Counted from the stretch's first letter, positions 52,734 to 61,200 are shown. The stretch: DNA of 64,000 bases from Solibacillus sp. FSL R7-0668 (GCF_038006205.1 NZ_JBBOUU010000001.1:2172001-2236000), one strand, 5' to 3'. Program-made: numbers and translations. The notes: a model not told the origin generated them from the sequence alone.

Positions 52734-53392
52734 GAATGACCTCAGTTTGATAGCCGACATTGCGAATCGTTTTAATGGACACATTGCTTTGTAAGCGCGT
52801 CAATTTTTCTCGTAGGCGCTTAATATGGGTGTTTAATGTGTCATCACTCACAATATCCCCCCCATACAAGCTCCATAATATGGGCGCGTTCATATACACG
52901 GCTTCGGCTACATAAAAGCTCTAGCAGCTCAAATTCTTTATTCGGCAGCACAATGGAAATATGTCCTTTGGCAACCTCAAACTGTGCTCGATTTAATGTT
53001 AAATCACCTATTTCTAACTTGGCAATCGTTAATTTATCGTAACGTCGCAAAATCGCCTGCACCCGAAAAAGCAGTTCCTCGGATTCAAATGGCTTGACAA
53101 TGTAATCATCCGCACCTGCCGAAAACCCTTCCCGCTTATCCTGTAATTGGCCTCGCGCGGTAAGCAGTAGCACCGGTATTTCCCAATCTTCCTTTAAACG
53201 CTTCGTCAATTCAAAGCCGTTTAAAACTGGCATCATCACATCAACAACAGCAATATCCACCGTTTCGTCCATCAAATCCAGTGCCTCTCCCCCGTTGCTC
53301 GCCATAATTGTTTCATAATGCCATTGCTTAAAATATGTCGCCAATAAATTTAATATTGCTTCATCATCATCGACTAATAAAATCTTTCTCAT
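52714..53392 (-). pseudogene. Second HssR-like response regulator, frameshifted in a G7 run
   Basis: The main frame runs from ATG 53392 through the receiver (VDDDEAILNL, VVDVMMP, VKPFES) and most of the winged helix to MELVWG. There a run of seven G (plus-strand C7 near 52857-52863) shifts it to a stop. With six G the frame continues GDIVSDDTLNTHIKRLREKL and on to VGYQTEV, ending at 52714. The kinase ATG lies 20 bp inside this end. The distal frame is open only if the indel is corrected. Confidence 0.8.
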
Positions 53393-53721
53393 CTATGCCA
53401 GTCTCCCTTTTCGAGTTGTGCACTGGGCGCAAATACAATAAGAATCGCGCTTATTACTGCTAAATCTATTTTTCACATTAGCATGACAAAATTTGGATTG
53501 CAACTTCCATCTAAGCATTTTTTGCATTTAGTTGGATATACTATGCTCGATGCCATTATCAACTATATCAAAATAATAAATTAGGCAATGTAAAGTGACA
53601 TCTTTTAAAAGAAGTATTTTTCATACACCTTTGTGTCTATTTCGTTAAAGATGTATTTTGTATATTGCTTTAAAAAAGGAATAGGCATATATTTTAGTTA
53701 TCACGAAAGGACGTGTTCAGC
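53393..53721. promoter_or_regulatory. Divergent intergenic region upstream of hmp
   Basis: No gene is visible. The stretch is very AT-rich. GATGTATTTTGTATATTGC at about 53648-53666 is a loose dyad that could be an NsrR-type site, as expected for nitric-oxide control of hmp in Bacillales, but the match is weak. AAAGGA precedes the hmp start. Confidence 0.3.
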
Positions 53722-54930
53722 ATGTTAGACAAACATACAATCGACGTTATTAAATCAACAGTACCCGTTTTAGAAGTACACGGCGTAGCCATTACCAAAA
53801 CTTTTTATAGTAATTTATTTAAAGACAATCCGGGTTTATTAAATATTTTCAACCATACAAACCAATCACAAGGTCGTCAACAAACGGCATTAGCCAATAC
53901 GGTATATGCCGCTGCCAAACATATCGACAACTTAGAGCCAATCGTTCCTGTTGTTGTACAAATTGCACATAAGCATGTAAGTCTGGGCGTTTTACCAGAG
54001 CATTACCCAATCGTTGGGAAATATTTACTTGCAGCAATTAAAGAAGTATTAGGCGATGCCGCAACAGATGAAATTATCGAGGCATGGGGCAAAGCATACG
54101 GGGTGATTGCGGACATCTTCATTTCTGTTGAAGAGGATTTATACAAGGCAGCTGAGAATAGTGGCGGCTGGCGTGCATTTAAGCAATTCAAAATAGCGCG
54201 CACAGAAGAAGAAAGTGATGAAGTAACATCCTTCTACTTTGTACCTGTGGACGGCTCAAAAGTACCAGCGTATAAGGCGGGGCAATATGTATCGCTCCGT
54301 GTAACAGTACCTGGTGAAGAATACATGCTAAATCGCCAATATACATTATCTCAACCAAGCAATGCACAGGAATTCCGTATTTCTGTCAAGCGTGAAAATG
54401 CTGATCATGTAAAGGGGAAAGTATCCAACTTCCTACATGACGCCGCTGTTGGCACGATTGTTGATATCAGTAATCCAGCAGGTGTTTTCATTTACGAGCC
54501 GACACAAGCACCTGTGTTATTCATAAGTGGCGGGATTGGTGTAACGCCTTTAAACGCAATGTTCCAATCAATCGACCACAAGGAAAATGTAGCATTCATC
54601 CAATGTGCTCGTAACGAAAAGGTTTTGGCATTCCACGAGGATATCCAAAACAAAATGAACGCATTAAATGGTCCAACTGGCTTAAAGAAACTATTTAGCG
54701 CATTCAAAAAAGACAGTAACGCACATCATAAAGTATTATACTCAGATAACAATGAGTTCATTAATGCTAATGTATTACGTCCGACTTTAGCAAAGGATAC
54801 ACAAGTCTATCTGTGCGGACCTGTGCCATTTTTAGAAGCATCGATTAACGCATTACATGAATGCAACATACCTGACAGCCAAATTCACTTTGAATTCTTC
54901 GGCCCAGCGATGCAATTGAATACAAAATAA
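53722..54930 (+). CDS. hmp: Flavohemoglobin (nitric oxide dioxygenase)
   Basis: About 402 residues in three domains. The globin covers about 1-140, with proximal His in IAHKHVSLGV. The FAD-binding barrel covers about 150-255, with YKAGQYVSLR and LNRQYTLS. The NAD-binding domain runs from about 265, with SGGIGVTPL and YLCGPVPFLE. The enzyme converts nitric oxide to nitrate using NAD(P)H and O2. The start is ATG 53722; a GTG three codons earlier is closer to the ribosome site. It lies beside the heme-sensing genes. Confidence 0.93.
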   Translation: MLDKHTIDVIKSTVPVLEVHGVAITKTFYSNLFKDNPGLLNIFNHTNQSQGRQQTALANTVYAAAKHIDNLEPIVPVVVQIAHKHVSLGVLPEHYPIVGKYLLAAIKEVLGDAATDEIIEAWGKAYGVIADIFISVEEDLYKAAENSGGWRAFKQFKIARTEEESDEVTSFYFVPVDGSKVPAYKAGQYVSLRVTVPGEEYMLNRQYTLSQPSNAQEFRISVKRENADHVKGKVSNFLHDAAVGTIVDISNPAGVFIYEPTQAPVLFISGGIGVTPLNAMFQSIDHKENVAFIQCARNEKVLAFHEDIQNKMNALNGPTGLKKLFSAFKKDSNAHHKVLYSDNNEFINANVLRPTLAKDTQVYLCGPVPFLEASINALHECNIPDSQIHFEFFGPAMQLNTK

Positions 54931-54974
54931 AAATCGAAAAAGTATACTAGGGCACTCATTTCTTTGTGCTAGGA

Positions 54975-55165
54975 AAGATATTTGCGACTTTTGGATTTTA
55001 TTTGGGAAAAATCTAGGATATTTGCGATATTCTAAAGTTATTTGCGAAAATATGAAGATATTTGCGATTTTCTCCATATATTTGCGAATACCCAAAAATA
55101 CCCATTATCATTTAATAAAACGGCATGCTATCCCCAATTTATGGTGATGACATGCCGTTTTTGTG
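54975..55165 (+). repeat. Phased-repeat element E6 (ATTTGCGA subfamily)
   Basis: ATTTGCGA begins at 54980, 55000 (changed to ATTTGGGA), 55020, 55040, 55060 and 55080, exactly 20 bp apart. The tail ATACCCAAAAATACCCATT, AAAACGGCATG and CTATCCCCAATTTATGG follows, then a terminator-like closing hairpin. Spacers match E5 in order. It lies between hmp and the Rpn-family gene. Confidence 0.88.
55117..55163 (+). terminator. Hairpin closing element E6
   Basis: AAAACGGCATG (55117-55127) pairs with CATGCCGTTTT (55151-55161) around the conserved TATCCCCAATTTATGGTGAT block, and T residues follow. It could end an RNA made from the array, the hmp message, or the convergent Rpn transcript. Confidence 0.65.
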
Positions 55166-55217
55166 GGTATGCAATTTACATAGGAAAAGACAGTAGCTTC
55201 CTAATTAGCTTTCCCCA

Positions 55218-56210
55218 TCACTTCTCTTCCAAACACGCACTTCGAATTGCTTTTACTTCCTTAACCGTTTGCTTGGCAACATTGGCAATCACCTCATCGG
55301 TAAAGCCATTTTCGATTAAGCTGATAATTATTTGTTTAATGCCTTGTTCTATTCCTTTTTCTATTCCTCGTTCAATCCCTAACTCTATCCCTTCTCGGCG
55401 CTCCATTTCCAAAATCCCGGCCAATGTTGGGGGTAAATCTTCTTTATAGGATTCTAACATGATTGCATCCTCCTTTCGTATTTCTGTGCGCATTTCTTGT
55501 TGTAGCTTCTCTGACATTTCCTTTGGGAGTCTCAATAGGTAATCGACAAAATAAAGCAACGCACTCATTTCTTTACGGTTGATATTTTTCAAGGACCAAA
55601 CCTCTCGCAATAAGGCTCGTTTGTAGTTGCTTCGCAGGCTCATCTTTTTATTCGAGCGATTCATGTAAATTGAGGCTAGTAGCGCTTTACTAAATAATTT
55701 TGGTGAATTTTTTAACTCTTCTTCGTCAAAATCCGCAATTACATATTTATTAAAAGTATATGATAATTCTGTGCCGAAATACAAATAGTTGTACGTGTTT
55801 GTACTAATTTTACTTGGCCTAGTAAACAGTACAATCGCAACAATTTTCTTGTCGTAACGATCAAAAATGCGGTAGTAATATTGGAACATGCGCTGTGGGA
55901 AATCCTCGGAATCATTGGTTTGCACTTCAGTATGCACCAGCACCCACTGTTCCTGTCCATTTTTTAATTGAACCTTCGCAATTTGGTCGGCCATTTTGCG
56001 CCCTTTTCGTTCGTCAATAATTTCTTTGAAAAGCTCTTGTTGCAAAAAATCGATGGGCTTCGAAAAGTCGACTTCCGAATGAAATTCTGGTAAGAAAAAC
56101 AACAAAAAATCTTCAAACAAATCCGCAATTACCTTTTTCCATAAATCATCCTGGTTGACATGCATCTGGACATAATCTATTGGCTTTTCTAACACTTGCG
56201 ATAGTACCAA
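55218..56210 (-). CDS. Rpn-family recombination-promoting nuclease/putative transposase
   Basis: 330 residues with a PD-(D/E)XK nuclease fold: LFKEIIDERKGRKMADQIAK, then WVLVHTEVQ at about 88-96 as the catalytic strand, followed by QRMFQYYYRIFDRY. The C-terminus (about 270-295) has the tandem turns GIELGIERGIEKGIEQGIK typical of the family. Rpn proteins are DNA endonucleases tied to recombination and, in some cases, phage defence through a short in-frame product; that last point is family knowledge. It starts at TTG 56210 with GGAGGGGAGG upstream. Confidence 0.78.
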   Translation of the reverse strand: MVLSQVLEKPIDYVQMHVNQDDLWKKVIADLFEDFLLFFLPEFHSEVDFSKPIDFLQQELFKEIIDERKGRKMADQIAKVQLKNGQEQWVLVHTEVQTNDSEDFPQRMFQYYYRIFDRYDKKIVAIVLFTRPSKISTNTYNYLYFGTELSYTFNKYVIADFDEEELKNSPKLFSKALLASIYMNRSNKKMSLRSNYKRALLREVWSLKNINRKEMSALLYFVDYLLRLPKEMSEKLQQEMRTEIRKEDAIMLESYKEDLPPTLAGILEMERREGIELGIERGIEKGIEQGIKQIIISLIENGFTDEVIANVAKQTVKEVKAIRSACLEEK

Positions 56211-56442
56211 TGAATAACCTCCCCTCCATTTTTATAAGCATAGCCAATTTTAATAGAAAAATCAAAGTGCGTTTTGAGCTGAAAAGCCGCTAGAAACAGC
56301 CGAAATAGACGGTTTGATAGGTTTATGAATTGCAAAGTGACAGTTTCGCGTGTAAAGTATTGCGAAAAAAATTTTTTGAGCGTAGTTTCTATTGATCTAT
56401 CGTGCACAGGATGCAAACGATGATTTTATTTAAAAAGATCAT

Positions 56443-56862
56443 TTAGTCTCTACTCACATAGGTTCCACCAATGAAATCATGAATGCCTCTCTTGTCTTCG
56501 CGAAAGATAACCATAAGTCCACTAATTATTACTGAAAGTCCAAAGGTAGCCAATACAACGATAAATTTACCAACCACTTCTCGCATAATCATATTAAGTA
56601 TTGTAACGTTTTCATCGTCGTTAAAACGTTTGATTTTAATCTTGCAAATTCGCTTACCGATGATGTAGCCGCCCCATAAAACCGGGAGTACCGTCAAATA
56701 CAAAGTATATAAAAGCTGAAAAGTTAATCCATTCGTCCATTCACTAGAATAATTACCGTTCATAATATAAAACACGATACCAAGTAGTGACGAAATAATA
56801 AAAAAATCAATAATACTTGCTAAAAACCTTATAACAAATCCTGCTGGTCTCTTTGAATTCAT
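56443..56862 (-). CDS. RDD-family membrane protein
   Basis: 139 residues with three to four membrane segments and the family pattern: an early RFLASIIDFFII (R..A..ID), a central GGYIIGKRICKIKI, and REVVGKF near 90. RDD proteins are small membrane proteins; some are ion antiporters. It starts at ATG 56862 after GGAGG and is monocistronic or paired with the small gene upstream. Confidence 0.75.
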   Translation of the reverse strand: MNSKRPAGFVIRFLASIIDFFIISSLLGIVFYIMNGNYSSEWTNGLTFQLLYTLYLTVLPVLWGGYIIGKRICKIKIKRFNDDENVTILNMIMREVVGKFIVVLATFGLSVIISGLMVIFREDKRGIHDFIGGTYVSRD

Positions 56863-56903
56863 CTAATTCCTCCAATGAAATTAAGTACTAAGTCCACTTC
56901 TAT

Positions 56904-57089
56904 CTACTTACCTTTATTTTTGATAATTAAATATGTACATACTGCCACTACGCTTGCTAAATACAAAACTGAGAAACCGATAAAACCTAAATAGGAACTT
57001 CCGATTTCAGGTGCACCCGAACTAAAAATATTTGAGAGAAAGATACTTAATATAAGCCCTATTAATAATGTTCCAATCCCGATACCCAA
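56904..57089 (-). CDS. Small two-helix membrane protein
   Basis: 61 residues with hydrophobic segments at about 3-24 and 31-56. It opens at TTG 57089, 17 bases after GGAGG, which is far for a ribosome site, so the start is uncertain. Unknown family; possibly co-transcribed with the RDD gene. Confidence 0.45.
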   Translation of the reverse strand: MGIGIGTLLIGLILSIFLSNIFSSGAPEIGSSYLGFIGFSVLYLASVVAVCTYLIIKNKGK

Positions 57090-57146
57090 TCATTTCAAAA
57101 TATCCACCTCCCTTTGATTTCAATAGCATAATTTTTATATCCCCTT

Positions 57147-57992
57147 CTAAAAAGCTATCGATTCACGATACCACCTCGGCACAACGCGCGTAAATCCATC
57201 ATGGTCTGCAGTAAAACGGTTGGCATGTTGTAATAAATTTGCGCCATCCTCCATCTGCTGTCCCCACACAATAGCCGAAAACACACTCATCGCTAAATAG
57301 AGTGCGTATAGCTCCCAGAACGCCTCGCTCGGCTGCCCTCCATAATAGCCCTCAAGCAAGCCTTTGCAAAACGGCACACTGAGTTCAGCACTAAACATCC
57401 CAAGCTTGATAAAATCATGCACAGGATCGCCGTAATCAAAGTTACCGAAATCAATAACGCCGTTGTAGTGCCCATCACGCACAATCAAATTCGGTAGATG
57501 AAAATCATCGTGCTGCAATACACTCGGGCGGTATTTCATCAAATGGATTCGCTCCTCAATAAACTGCATAATTTGCGTATCCCCTTCAATTTTCAATGGC
57601 AGTTCCTGATAACGCGCTATGTATCGGCGATATTTCGCGACCTGACCTTCATACCAAGTATTTTCACTCGCCTCAATCGTATGAATTTTACGTAAGTCCG
57701 CACTTGCTACAACACCAAGATCATACTGTTGCTGAGCGGATAGTGTATGTATTGCTTCTTCCCCATCGATTCCTTCTATAAAAGACGTCATCATTTTGCC
57801 TGTCTCAATTGTAATCGGCTTCGCACAAGTTACACCACGTCGATATACCTCTTTCATAACCGCATATTCTCGTTCTTTACGTTCCTGATTATCAAACAAG
57901 TGGACCACTACTTTTTCATCATTCAACTCTGCAACATATTTTTTATCCTTCGAAAAGCCTTTCGTAATATCATAGAGCTTTGTTTCGGTCAT
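57147..57992 (-). CDS. Aminoglycoside phosphotransferase-family protein
   Basis: About 281 residues of the APH fold: an N-lobe with VVVHLFDNQERKEREYAVMK, the catalytic loop LQHDDFHLPNLIV (about 188-200) and the metal motif VIDFGNFDYGDP (about 209-220). The substrate is unknown, and relatives act on small alcohols as well as antibiotics. The start is ATG 57992 with GGGGGGGAAGGG upstream; the frame remains open further upstream without a site. The upstream gene ends 40 bp away on the same strand. Confidence 0.8.
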   Translation of the reverse strand: MTETKLYDITKGFSKDKKYVAELNDEKVVVHLFDNQERKEREYAVMKEVYRRGVTCAKPITIETGKMMTSFIEGIDGEEAIHTLSAQQQYDLGVVASADLRKIHTIEASENTWYEGQVAKYRRYIARYQELPLKIEGDTQIMQFIEERIHLMKYRPSVLQHDDFHLPNLIVRDGHYNGVIDFGNFDYGDPVHDFIKLGMFSAELSVPFCKGLLEGYYGGQPSEAFWELYALYLAMSVFSAIVWGQQMEDGANLLQHANRFTADHDGFTRVVPRWYRESIAF

Positions 57993-58032
57993 CCCTTCCC
58001 CCCCAATGTCTTTCAATAGAATTATTGAATAC

Positions 58033-58512
58033 TCACATCGAAATTTCTTTATTGCCATTACGTTCTTCAAAAAATTGTTTATAAATAGCGGATACTTCGA
58101 TTTTCTCTGGCCGTATCCAGCAGTCTCGCATATCATGAAGAATATCATAGTCGAGCAAGTTGAATAGACGCATTTGTGCCGTATTACATAGTTGACCTCG
58201 CTTGTTTTGATACGTCATATCTTGTTCCCATTTTGCATAGCTCTCTAATAATTCAACCGCATCCATCACACGATAATTCATACCAATCGCTTCAGTAGCC
58301 ATCTCTATTTGGATCGATGGATAGTTTGAGTCATGCAATAATTCATCAATGATTGATTGAAATACAAGAGGCTCTTGGGCTAGTTCTTTAAAAACCTCGC
58401 GTGTAAGCTTTGAATAGCTTTCTCCTGACTCCTCAAAACGGTGCAGTTCATTCAGTTTTTCAACCTCATTCATTAACTGAATAATCGTTGTTATGTATTT
58501 GCTTCTCTTCAT
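58033..58512 (-). CDS. Hypothetical helical cytoplasmic protein
   Basis: 159 residues, acidic and largely helical, with no membrane segment. It starts at ATG 58512 behind AAGGG. Its first 26 codons lie inside the 1,222-bp duplication and occur again at 61294-61370 as a truncated copy. Family not recognised. It probably shares a transcript with the APH gene downstream. Confidence 0.6.
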   Translation of the reverse strand: MKRSKYITTIIQLMNEVEKLNELHRFEESGESYSKLTREVFKELAQEPLVFQSIIDELLHDSNYPSIQIEMATEAIGMNYRVMDAVELLESYAKWEQDMTYQNKRGQLCNTAQMRLFNLLDYDILHDMRDCWIRPEKIEVSAIYKQFFEERNGNKEISM

Positions 58513-58758
58513 TTCACAAAATCCCTTCTGCCAAAGCTGAATATGCTTGGTAAATGATGTTAGATATGCTTATAGCTATAGTTTATCATGCCAAAATATG
58601 CTCCAGTGTAGGAAAAATGAAAATCCATTACAGCAAAGCAGAAGCGTCATAAAAATTATCCGCAATTAAAAAAACTGCAAGCCCTTTGAAAGTCTAGGTT
58701 GGAATAACATCCCATCATATACTATTTTGAGATTTATTTTATAATGGAGGTGAGTATT

Positions 58759-59082
58759 TTGACATATTATTCGCGACAAAATAGAATGCCTATGCCTGGG
58801 CAGCAATTTGGTCCTCCCCCATTGGCTAGACAACCATTTGGCTATCCAATGCAAAGTCCTTATCAGCCACCGAGGAGTGCTAATTATCCAATGTATCCGC
58901 AAAATCCTTTTCGTTATGGGCAGGGACAGCAGCCTTTTGCGCCCTATCAGCAATTGCCTATGCAACGTCCTGCCGAAAGACCCGATCATTTAAATACGAT
59001 TATCGGTCATATGGGAACTATTAATAATGGGCTGAATATGATTAAGCAAGTTAGTTCGATTATGAGTCTATTTAGAGGTTAG
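58759..59082 (+). CDS. YppG-like Pro/Gln/Tyr-rich protein, left copy
   Basis: About 107 residues. Residues 5-75 are rich in Pro, Gln, Tyr, Met and Gly (MPMPGQQFGPPPLARQPFGY). A short helical C-terminus follows, DHLNTIIGHMGTINNGLNMI. The composition resembles YppG/coat-associated proteins of Bacillus; this is tentative. The start is TTG 58759 with GGAGGTGAG six bases upstream; an ATG at 58744 lies before that site. An identical copy lies at 61617. Confidence 0.6.
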   Translation: MTYYSRQNRMPMPGQQFGPPPLARQPFGYPMQSPYQPPRSANYPMYPQNPFRYGQGQQPFAPYQQLPMQRPAERPDHLNTIIGHMGTINNGLNMIKQVSSIMSLFRG

Positions 59083-59130
59083 TTTTTCACAATAAGTGAA
59101 TTGTCTAGAATATGTTAGCAATTACACCTC

Positions 59131-59160
59131 GGCATATGAAATGAATGGATTTCATATGCC
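59131..59160 (+). terminator. Terminator of the YppG-like gene, left copy
   Basis: GGCATATGAAAT and ATTTCATATGCC pair perfectly, followed by TTTTCTC. Confidence 0.85.
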
Positions 59161-59243
59161 TTTTCTCAATTTGACCATGAATGGTTTTTAGTAGCATGTA
59201 TTTCATAAGTTATGGTAGCTTTATGCTAAGGTAGGTGACAAAA

Positions 59244-59630
59244 ATGAAAAAATGGCTATTCGTACTGACAACCGCCCTATTACTCGCGGCATGTAGTGAA
59301 AAAGAAACACAGGGCCCCACAATTGAAATCGTAGAAAAAGTCAATGAGGACGTGCAAGCATTAGTCGATATTACAGAAGATGATAAATTTGCGTCATTTA
59401 TTTACAGTGCAACTGGCACGAGTTACTTATTACTCAATGCAACAGGCACAGTATCCGTTGACTTAGAGCCAGCAGATACGATTTTAAATGTACAAATTAC
59501 GCAAAAGGACGATCAAACTCCAGATGAAATAGATGATCTTGTCTATGCGCTCGAATTAGATCGTGAATATGAAACGATTCATATCTTTGAAAATGGCAAG
59601 GAAATTGAATTTGAAGTTTGGTATGAGTAA
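59244..59630 (+). CDS. Lipoprotein, left copy
   Basis: 128 residues with a signal peptide and lipobox LAAC (Cys 17). The acidic mature domain is shared with the lipoprotein at 41788-42165. The start is ATG 59244 with AGGTAGGTGA upstream; an ATG/GTG at 59235 would overlap that site. An identical copy lies at 62102-62488. Function unknown. Confidence 0.68.
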   Translation: MKKWLFVLTTALLLAACSEKETQGPTIEIVEKVNEDVQALVDITEDDKFASFIYSATGTSYLLLNATGTVSVDLEPADTILNVQITQKDDQTPDEIDDLVYALELDREYETIHIFENGKEIEFEVWYE

Positions 59631-59671
59631 GGGCACATTGGATTAACCGCGCATACAAAACATACTAACAT

Positions 59672-59716
59672 TAGTAGTACAAACCAAGGCCATGGTTTGT
59701 GCTACTATTTTTTATA
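59672..59716 (+). terminator. Terminator after the left lipoprotein copy
   Basis: TAGTAGTACAAACC (59672-59685) pairs with GGTTTGTGCTACTA (59694-59707), followed by TTTTTT. A second possible pairing, CTACTAT with ATAGTAG, overlaps it. It probably belongs to the native gene rather than to the IS. Confidence 0.75.
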
Positions 59717-59719
59717 GTA

Positions 59720-59895
59720 GAAGTGAAGGAAAGCCGAACAGCCCCTGGGATCATATCAGAATCCGTATTAAAAACCGGCTAACTTCACACCCTTATGTGA
59801 ATCAGTTTAGTATGTTGGGTCCAAGAGATCGTGTATAAGAAAATGGAATCGATAAGGCAATGTGAAGACTTCTATGATTGGCTAAAAAGGAGAAA
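59720..59895 (+). ncRNA. Candidate bridge RNA of the IS110 element
   Basis: IS110-group elements encode a bridge RNA in the region before the recombinase gene. Here about 180 bp precede it and show pairing: AGCC with GGCT around a long arm (about 59737-59785), and TTCACA with TGTGAA (about 59786-59806). No longer gene frame is present. Which loops would hold target and donor guides was not resolved. Confidence 0.45.
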
Positions 59896-59900
59896 TCTTA

Positions 59901-61127
59901 ATGAAACATGTTGTGGCGTTAGATGTAAGTAAAGGAAAAAGTACCGTTGCGATTTATGATCAATATCGACAATGCGAGTTTGAAGGTGAACTCAATCATT
60001 CACGTATTGACTTTGAAAAATTGCATGAACAAATGAAGGAAATTAAAGTGCGAGATGGACAAGCTCCTGAAATTGTTTTCGAAGCAACAGGTGTTTACTC
60101 AAAACCAGTGGAAACATTTTTAATTGATTATGGCTATACATATTGTCGGATGAATCCACTTGAAGCGAACCTACAAATGGCTTCAATGCGCCGAAATAAA
60201 ACAGATATTAGTGACGCGCATGAGCTAGCGAAAACCCATTTTAAAATGGAACGTGAGCCAACTTATGTACAAGATGATTATTATGAACAGATGCGTGGAC
60301 TTACACGTTATTATGACGAGATGGATGAGGAAATCACATTATTAAAAAGCAGAATGCATGCGCTTTTACACCTTAGTTTTCCAGAGCTTGAACAATTGAT
60401 CACACCACGTTCAGCGCTCTTTTTAAACATTGTTCAGTTGTATCCTCATCCAACTTTTTTATTAGCACATTCAAAAATGGTGATTAAAAATCGGTTAAAG
60501 GCCAATACACGAAAAAATTTGTCATTAGCACGTGCTGAGGAAAAAGCTGTGCTATTACTAGAGGCAGCTAGGAATAGTTATCCAGCGATTAAAGAGACCG
60601 ATATTCGCTGCGATCAAATTCGTGATTACGCATCTCGTATATCCGATTTAGTGGAGAAAAAAGAATTACTTGTGAAACAAATGACGAAGATGTCGCAGGA
60701 ACGTAATGAATATCAAGTGCTTCATTCAATTCCTGGTATTGGGGATACAACGGCCTGCCGAATCATTGGTGAACTAGGTGATATAAAACGCTTCAAAAAC
60801 GCGAAACAATTGAATGCATATGTAGGGATTGATATTATGCGCTATCAGTCTGGTAACACACAGTATCGTGACCGCATTAATAAGCGGGGCAATAAAAAGT
60901 TGCGAAAAATCCTTTTCTTTATGATTCAGACAATGATTACATTACGAAAAAAGACAAGGAATCACCTTGTAGATTATTACGATAAATTAAAAACGCAACC
61001 TCAGAGGAAGCCTCACAAGGTCGCGATTATTGCTTGTATCAATAAGTTTCTGAAAATGGCTTTTCAGTTACTGACACAAAACATTCTGTACGATTATGAG
61101 TCCGCACTACCAGCTCAGAAATCGTAA
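59901..61127 (+). CDS. IS110-family transposase (DEDD recombinase)
   Basis: 408 residues. The RuvC-like domain carries D8 (VALDVSKGK), E61 (VFEATGVY), D102 and D105 (KTDISDAHEL), forming the DEDD set. A helix-hairpin-helix segment IPGIGDTTACRIIGELGDI lies at about 277-295. The second domain has the candidate catalytic serine S317 in RYQSGNTQYR. Length and motifs are full, so it looks intact. AAGGAG precedes ATG 59901. Confidence 0.92.
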   Translation: MKHVVALDVSKGKSTVAIYDQYRQCEFEGELNHSRIDFEKLHEQMKEIKVRDGQAPEIVFEATGVYSKPVETFLIDYGYTYCRMNPLEANLQMASMRRNKTDISDAHELAKTHFKMEREPTYVQDDYYEQMRGLTRYYDEMDEEITLLKSRMHALLHLSFPELEQLITPRSALFLNIVQLYPHPTFLLAHSKMVIKNRLKANTRKNLSLARAEEKAVLLLEAARNSYPAIKETDIRCDQIRDYASRISDLVEKKELLVKQMTKMSQERNEYQVLHSIPGIGDTTACRIIGELGDIKRFKNAKQLNAYVGIDIMRYQSGNTQYRDRINKRGNKKLRKILFFMIQTMITLRKKTRNHLVDYYDKLKTQPQRKPHKVAIIACINKFLKMAFQLLTQNILYDYESALPAQKS

Positions 61128-61200
61128 CTACAGTAAATTAACTATAGCATACAGACCTTTCGAAAAAAAGAACATTCGCTAGGTCTCTTTGGTATGCGCA

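Larger units (their letters stand above)
58436..59657. repeat. Long direct repeat, left copy (1,222 bp)
   Basis: This block recurs at 61294-62515 at a constant offset of 2,858 bp. I saw no difference in the stretches compared, including the full products of both complete genes inside. The left boundary cuts the 58033-58512 gene. The right boundary in the second copy is where the IS1182-family element begins, so the true repeat may be longer. Confidence 0.93.
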
